From Sciscionella marina DSM 45152 (GTDB lineage: Bacteria > Actinomycetota > Actinomycetes > Mycobacteriales > Pseudonocardiaceae): a stretch of 64,000 nucleotides of DNA. Below, in pieces: positions 59,539-64,000 of the stretch. The position numbers and the translations under genes were made by a program. The notes under the pieces were generated by a model. The model made no database searches and had not been told where the DNA came from. It saw only the letters and a list, made by a program, of their open reading frames with translations. The DNA is taken from assembly GCF_000379465.1 (NCBI RefSeq), contig NZ_KB905465.1:124001-188000 (forward strand). The letters run 5' to 3'. Position 1 is the stretch's first letter. Every line of letters starts with the position of its first letter.

Positions 59539-60981
59539 CTAGATGACGGTGAGCCACCCGGCGAGCGCGAGCAGGGTGATCAGCAGGACGGGAACGGTGA
59601 GCAGGATGCCGGTGCGGAAATAGCGGCCCCAGCCGATGTGCATGCCGTTGCGGTCGAGCACGTGCAGCCACAGCAGGGTGGCCAGGCTGCCGATGGGGGT
59701 GATCTTCGGGCCGAGGTCGGAACCAATGACGTTGGCATAGACCATCGCTTCGTGGGTGAGCCCGGTTGTCCCGGCGGCACCGATCGCCAGCGCGGCGATC
59801 AGTACCGTGGGCAGGTTGTTCATGATCGACGCGAGCCCCGCCACGACGACACCGGTGCCGAGGGCGGCGACCAGCACCCCGTGACCGGCGAAGAACCCGA
59901 ACAATGTGGCCAGCTCACCGGTCAGGCCCTGGTTGCGCAGACCGTAGACGACCAGATACATGCCGATGGAGAACAGCACGATCTGCCAGGGAGCCTCCCG
60001 GATGACCTTGCCGACCGGGATGTGGCCCGGCCGGGTGGGAAGGCCGTCGGCCGGGTCGGCGGTGGGCTCGTCCGCACCGGTGGTGTGCGGGTCGCTGACC
60101 GAGCGCGGTGCCGTGGTCTCCGGGCTGCCCGCGCCCACGGCTACCGGAAGCGGCCTGCGGATCGTCTCGGGAAAGGCGAAGGCGGGTTTGCGGGCGGCGA
60201 CGGCGATGAGGATGAGCGCACCGGCTCCGGCCACGGCCGAGAGGGGCACGCCGAGTGGATCTGCGCTGAAGTATCCGGCCAGCAACAGCGCGAGGACGAT
60301 CCATCCGGCGCGGAAGGTCAGGCGGTCGCTGATGGCCTCCGCGGGCCGCCGCAGTGCGGTCACGTCGTAGCGGGCCGGGATGCGGCGGCGAAAGTACAAC
60401 AGCAGCACACCAAGGCTTGCGGCCACCGAGACCATTCCGACCGGGACCATGACCGCGGCGAAACGGTCGAACTCGATGTGGAAGAAATCCGCGGAGACGA
60501 TGTTGACCAGGTTGGACACGACCAGCGGCAGACTGCCGGTGTCGGCGATGAACCCGGTGGCCATGACGAATCCGAGCGCGGCCGCCGGGGGAAAGCGCAG
60601 GGCGAGCATGAGCTGCATGACGATCGGGGTCAGGATCAGCGCCGCCCCGTCGTTGGCGAACACCGCCGCGATCGCGGCCCCGAGTAGCACGACCAACACG
60701 AACAGGACCCGCCCGTGTCCGCGTCCCCAGCGAGCCACGTGCAACGCGGCCCACTCGAAGAAGCCGCACTCGTCGAGGATCAGCGAGATGACGACCACGG
60801 CGACGAAGGCCAGTGTCGCGTTCCAGACGAGACCCACCACGGTGGGCACATCGGAGAGGTGCACCACCGTGGTCGCCAGTGCCACGACCGCGCCGCCCAG
60901 CGCGCTCCAGCCGATCCCCAGCCCCTTGGGCCGCCAGATCACCAGGCTGAGCGTGGCGAAGAAGATCAGAATCGCTGCCAC
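59539..60981 (-). CDS. ArsB/NhaD-type ion transporter
   Basis: This is a roughly 480-residue membrane protein with 11-12 helices. Motifs of the ArsB/NhaD family include [29 protein letters not shown] and [21 protein letters not shown] long cytoplasmic loop (about 285-335, Pro/Thr/Glu-rich) splits the halves. ArsB exports arsenite or antimonite; related proteins exchange Na+/H+. No arsenic genes (arsR, arsC, arsA) are visible nearby, so the substrate is open. GTG 60981 has GAGGAC upstream; the frame extends to 61119. Confidence 0.82.
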   Translation of the reverse strand: MAAILIFFATLSLVIWRPKGLGIGWSALGGAVVALATTVVHLSDVPTVVGLVWNATLAFVAVVVISLILDECGFFEWAALHVARWGRGHGRVLFVLVVLLGAAIAAVFANDGAALILTPIVMQLMLALRFPPAAALGFVMATGFIADTGSLPLVVSNLVNIVSADFFHIEFDRFAAVMVPVGMVSVAASLGVLLLYFRRRIPARYDVTALRRPAEAISDRLTFRAGWIVLALLLAGYFSADPLGVPLSAVAGAGALILIAVAARKPAFAFPETIRRPLPVAVGAGSPETTAPRSVSDPHTTGADEPTADPADGLPTRPGHIPVGKVIREAPWQIVLFSIGMYLVVYGLRNQGLTGELATLFGFFAGHGVLVAALGTGVVVAGLASIMNNLPTVLIAALAIGAAGTTGLTHEAMVYANVIGSDLGPKITPIGSLATLLWLHVLDRNGMHIGWGRYFRTGILLTVPVLLITLLALAGWLTVI

Positions 60982-61446
60982 TGTCCTGGCGTCCTCGTCT
61001 CTTCCGTGGTCGGTCGGATCGGAGGCGGCGGCCTCCCGCACCGGGGCGCCTCCGACAGCGTCACCAGCAGGATACGGGCACAGTCCGGGGTGGTGCGCCG
61101 GTCGAGCGGTGTTCACCACACTCGGACCGCGGCGCCACGACCACGCGCCAGGCGAACCGGATCCGGCCGACCGGCCATCGAGGTGCGGGGTGGCGACTCG
61201 TCACGTGACCGGTCGCAGCCGAGCACGGCGGTGACGACTTCGGTCTCGACACGGTTGCGCGGCGAACGGGTCCTGCCCACCGCCGAGGCGGATCTTCGCC
61301 GATTTCCTCTCCATCGCCCGTCGCCCTGGAGCCCGGCGAACACATCGCGATCACGGGAGTTCCGGAAGCCGCGGATCGCACACCGGCCGGGATGACTCAG
61401 GTGTTGCGAGGTGTGCGGACACCGTTACCCGGACGGCGGGCCGGCA
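60982..61446. other. Intergenic gap between ArsB-like gene and xdhC
   Basis: This 465-bp stretch has no convincing gene. It contains GGAGGC-GGCG-GCCTCC (61021-61036) with an alternative partner CGCCTCC (61047-61053). These could form competing hairpins in the leader of the ArsB-like mRNA. I do not recognise a known riboswitch. Confidence 0.4.
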
Positions 61447-62304
61447 CTAGCGGGTGCCCGCTTCGGACGTGTGCCCTTTCCCGGCCGCGGAGCGCTCCTC
61501 GGCGAAGGCGCGCAACAGGTCTGCCGCGACGCTGACCGCGATGGCCGCCGGTTCCTTTCCGGGTACCCCGTTCAGTCCGATCGGAGTCTTGATCCGGTTG
61601 ATCGTCTCCTCGTCATGTCCGCCCTCGTTCCGCAGTCGCTTCCGGAATCGTGCCCATTTGGCCGAGGAACCGATCAGCCCGATCGAGCCGAACTCGCCGG
61701 TGCGCAGCACGGCGTCGCACAGCGCGGCGTCCTCGGCGTGATCGTGCGTCATGATCAACACATGGGTGCCTCTCGGCAGCTCCCCGAGGATCATCTCGGG
61801 AAGCACGGGGACGTGATGCACGTGCACGCTGGCCAGGGCGTCGCACAGTACCGCGAGCCGTTCCTCGCTCAGGGATTCCGCGCGGGTGTCGATCAGGTGC
61901 AGATCGATGTCATGGCGCGCCAGAATCCGCGCGAGTTCCAGGCCCACGTGTCCGGCCCCGAAGATCGCCACCGCGGGAAGCACGGCGAGCGGTTCGAGCA
62001 GCAGGGTGACCGTGCCACCACAGCACTGCACACCGTGCTGGTAGGGCGCTTTCTCGGACAGCGCGGACTCGAGGAGTTCGGGCACGGTGGCGGTGCGGCC
62101 CAGCATGTCCCGCGCCGCATCGATGGCCACGGCCTCCATATTGCCGCCGCCGATCGTCCCCCAGCTGTCCTCGGCGCTGACCACCATCTTCGTACCGGCG
62201 TGCTGCGGTGCATGGCCGCGCACCGTCGTCAGGGTGATCAGCACACCGGGCTCACGACGATCCCGCAGTTGTGCGACGGCGTCCAGCCAGAACAGGTCAG
62301 GCAC
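61447..62304 (-). CDS. xdhC: XdhC-family molybdenum enzyme maturation factor
   Basis: This is a 285-residue protein. The N-terminal XdhC/CoxI domain (GTIGGGNMEAVAI, QCCGGTVTLLLEPL) precedes a Rossmann-like domain (VAIFGAGHVGLELARIL, about 112-128). XdhC binds the molybdenum cofactor, helps add the terminal sulfur and delivers it to xanthine dehydrogenase. The Cys pair in QCCGG is the family site for Mo. Its start overlaps the xdhB stop by 8 bp, so both are coupled in one operon. Confidence 0.9.
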   Translation of the reverse strand: MPDLFWLDAVAQLRDRREPGVLITLTTVRGHAPQHAGTKMVVSAEDSWGTIGGGNMEAVAIDAARDMLGRTATVPELLESALSEKAPYQHGVQCCGGTVTLLLEPLAVLPAVAIFGAGHVGLELARILARHDIDLHLIDTRAESLSEERLAVLCDALASVHVHHVPVLPEMILGELPRGTHVLIMTHDHAEDAALCDAVLRTGEFGSIGLIGSSAKWARFRKRLRNEGGHDEETINRIKTPIGLNGVPGKEPAAIAVSVAADLLRAFAEERSAAGKGHTSEAGTR

Positions 62305-64000
62305 GGCTCAACCTCCCCTCGCGTGGTGGCGGTTGGATCACCGCGGCGGGCGGCGTGCCGGCCGCCCGTGCCCGTTCGATCGCCCAGTACACCGCCTCGG
62401 GGGTGGCCGGGGAGGCAAGTTCGACGCCGATGCTCGGCGAGCCGAACGCGGCCACGGCTTGGCGCAATGCCTCGCGCACCGAGAATGCCAGCATCAGCGG
62501 GGGTTCGCCGACCGCTTTCGAGCCGTAGACCACGCCTTCCTCCTCGGCGTGCGGCAGCAGGGTGACGTTGAATTCCTCCGGCATCTCGGAGAAGCTGGGC
62601 AACTTGTAGGTACTGGCTGCCTGGGTGAGCAGCCGGCCTCTGCCCTGCCCATCGCCGGTGTCCCAGCGCAGATCCTCCAACGTCAGCCAGCCCGCGCCCT
62701 GCACGAACCCACCTTCGATCTGACCGAGGTCGACCAGCGGGGAGAGACTGTCCCCCACGTCGTGCACGATGTCCACGCGCAGGGTGCGGTACGCCCCGGT
62801 GAAGCCGTCGACCTCGACCTCGGTGGCGGCGGCTCCGTAGGCGAAGTACTTGAACGGCGACCCGCGGAAGGTTGTCGCGTCCCAGTGCAGTCCCTCGGTG
62901 CGGTAGTACCCGGCCGCGAACAACTGCACGCGCTGCAGATAGGCGGCCATGACCAGCTCGTCCCAGTCCAGGCTTGCCGTGCCGTCGAGCGTGCTGACCG
63001 ACCCCTCGGCGATCCGCACCTCGCCAGGGCCGCAGCCGAGCCGGGTCGCGGCGACCACGTGCAGCCGCTCCCGGATCTGCTCGCAGGCGTTCTTGATGGC
63101 GCCGCCGTTGAGGTCGGCCCCACTGCTGGCCGCGGTGGCCGAGGTGTTGGGCACCTTGTCGGTCCGGGTCGGGGCCAACCGCACCCGGTCCAGCGGGATC
63201 CCCAGTGTGGTGGCCGCTACCTGCAACATCTTGGTGTGCAGCCCCTGGCCCATCTCGGTGCCGCCGTGGTTGATCAACACCGACCCGTCCTTGTAGACGT
63301 GCACCAGCGCACCGGCCTGGTTGAAAGCGGTCAGGTTGAACGAGATACCGAACTTCACCGGGGTGACCGCGAGCGCCCGCTTGGTGTGTTCGTGACCGGC
63401 GTTGAATGCCGCGATTTCCTGTTGCCTGGCAAGCACATCGCCGTTGTCGATCACCTGTTCCCAGACTCCGGCGATCCGCTCCGGATGCCGGACCGGCTGC
63501 CCGTACGGGGTGCTCTGCCCCGCCTGGTAGAAGTTGCGCCGCCGCAGTTCGATCGGATCGAGGCCGAGCAGTGGAGCGCAGCGCCCGAGGATGTCCTCGA
63601 ACACCAGCATCCCCTGCGGACCACCGAATCCGCGAAACGCCGTGTTCGACTGTTTGTTGGTCTTCGCGATCCGCCCGTGCACCCGGACGTGCGGGATCCA
63701 GTAGGCGTTGTCGATGTGGCAGAGCGCGCGAGCCAGTACCGGCGCGGAGAGATCCATGCTCCAGCCACCGTCGGCGGTCACAGTCGCTTCGAGGGCGAGC
63801 ACGTGCCCCTCGAGATCGAACCCCACCCGCCAGCGTGCGTGGAAACCGTGCCGCTTTCCGGTCATCAGCATGTCCTGGGTGCGGTTCAACCGCAGCCGGA
63901 CCGGACGGCCGGTGACGGTGGCACCGAGTGCAGCCACGGCGGCCAGACCGTGCGGCTGCATCTCCTTACCGCCGAAACCGCCGCCCATGCGCAGGCACTG
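62297..64000 (-). CDS. xdhB: Xanthine dehydrogenase molybdopterin-binding subunit, 5' end outside window
   Basis: The last 567 residues are present; the reading frame runs past the window edge. The motifs GGGFGGKE (Moco-binding loop) and FRGFGGPQG (substrate and Mo contacts, Arg and Phe) are typical of xanthine dehydrogenase large subunits. EMGQGLHTK and GSKAVGEPPLML hold the MGQG loop and the catalytic Glu (in GEPPL). It oxidises hypoxanthine and xanthine to uric acid. The upstream part, and the FAD and Fe-S subunits, should lie beyond 64000. Confidence 0.93.
   Translation of the reverse strand, partial: QCLRMGGGFGGKEMQPHGLAAVAALGATVTGRPVRLRLNRTQDMLMTGKRHGFHARWRVGFDLEGHVLALEATVTADGGWSMDLSAPVLARALCHIDNAYWIPHVRVHGRIAKTNKQSNTAFRGFGGPQGMLVFEDILGRCAPLLGLDPIELRRRNFYQAGQSTPYGQPVRHPERIAGVWEQVIDNGDVLARQQEIAAFNAGHEHTKRALAVTPVKFGISFNLTAFNQAGALVHVYKDGSVLINHGGTEMGQGLHTKMLQVAATTLGIPLDRVRLAPTRTDKVPNTSATAASSGADLNGGAIKNACEQIRERLHVVAATRLGCGPGEVRIAEGSVSTLDGTASLDWDELVMAAYLQRVQLFAAGYYRTEGLHWDATTFRGSPFKYFAYGAAATEVEVDGFTGAYRTLRVDIVHDVGDSLSPLVDLGQIEGGFVQGAGWLTLEDLRWDTGDGQGRGRLLTQAASTYKLPSFSEMPEEFNVTLLPHAEEEGVVYGSKAVGEPPLMLAFSVREALRQAVAAFGSPSIGVELASPATPEAVYWAIERARAAGTPPAAVIQPPPREGRLSRA

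Noticed and set aside
60982-61446. Metal riboswitch ahead of the ArsB-like gene
   Set aside because: Competing GC-rich hairpins are visible, but they match no riboswitch I know.
1-64000. CRISPR array, rRNA, insertion sequence or prophage
   Set aside because: No regularly spaced direct repeats, no rRNA core sequences, no transposase or integrase reading frame was seen.

Overview
The window is high-GC, tightly packed DNA with GTG and TTG starts and ATGA gene overlaps. The gene families (SecA2, oligoribonuclease next to tRNA-His, a DUF385/Ddn-type small reductase, Bcr/CflA and DHA2 transporters) point to an actinobacterium of the Mycobacteriales or Pseudonocardiales type. The species cannot be fixed from the sequence alone.

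Layout. (1) 1-22.56 kb is ordinary chromosome: an MBL hydrolase, secreted proteins, an acyl-CoA synthetase (prpE-like), a universal stress protein, secA2, a MarR regulator diverging from an FrsA-like hydrolase, an RpiR regulator, several MFS transporters and acetyltransferases, an SMP-30-like protein, a ferredoxin-reductase-like flavoprotein, a YdbS/YdbT membrane pair, orn, and tRNA-His. (2) From the 3' end of tRNA-His to about 57 kb is an accessory island. Its transcription units almost all begin with the same roughly 50-nt leader, which matches the fluoride riboswitch (crcB RNA motif). I count twelve copies, R1 to R12, on both strands. (3) 57-64 kb holds a PAP2 phosphatase, a 6PGDH-like dehydrogenase, a dodecin and an ArsB-type permease, and ends in xanthine dehydrogenase genes (xdhC and a truncated xdhB).

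The riboswitches head these units: R1 an EttA-like ABC-F ATPase; R2 a short ORF, a Nudix hydrolase and an MFS carrier; R3 an unknown protein, a Nudix hydrolase and a PAP2 phosphatase; R4 an orphan ABC ATPase; R5 an unknown protein and an MlaF/Mkl-like ATPase; R6 two MutS-like ATPases and a dynamin-like GTPase; R7 a fusion of a degenerate inorganic pyrophosphatase to a universal stress domain; R8 a protein with four HTH-like repeats; R9 a six-subunit membrane complex of the Hyf/complex I family plus a second enolase; R10 two MutS-like ATPases, two CrcB/Fluc fluoride channels and a triple DUF190 protein; R11 a short ORF and an acetate-transporter-family protein; R12 a DUF2180 zinc protein.

Read together, this looks like a genome-island-scale fluoride stress regulon. 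It has export (Fluc pair), alternative or modified versions of classic fluoride-sensitive enzymes (enolase, pyrophosphatase), translation and membrane maintenance ATPases, metabolite clean-up (Nudix, PAP2) and a respiratory-like membrane complex. In most copies the 3' strand of the riboswitch pseudoknot is also complementary to the Shine-Dalgarno (SD) region of the first ORF, which implies translational ON-switching by fluoride. Several proteins in the island have lost canonical catalytic or cofactor residues: the pyrophosphatase aspartates, the N2-cluster cysteines, the NiFe cysteines and one enolase loop serine.
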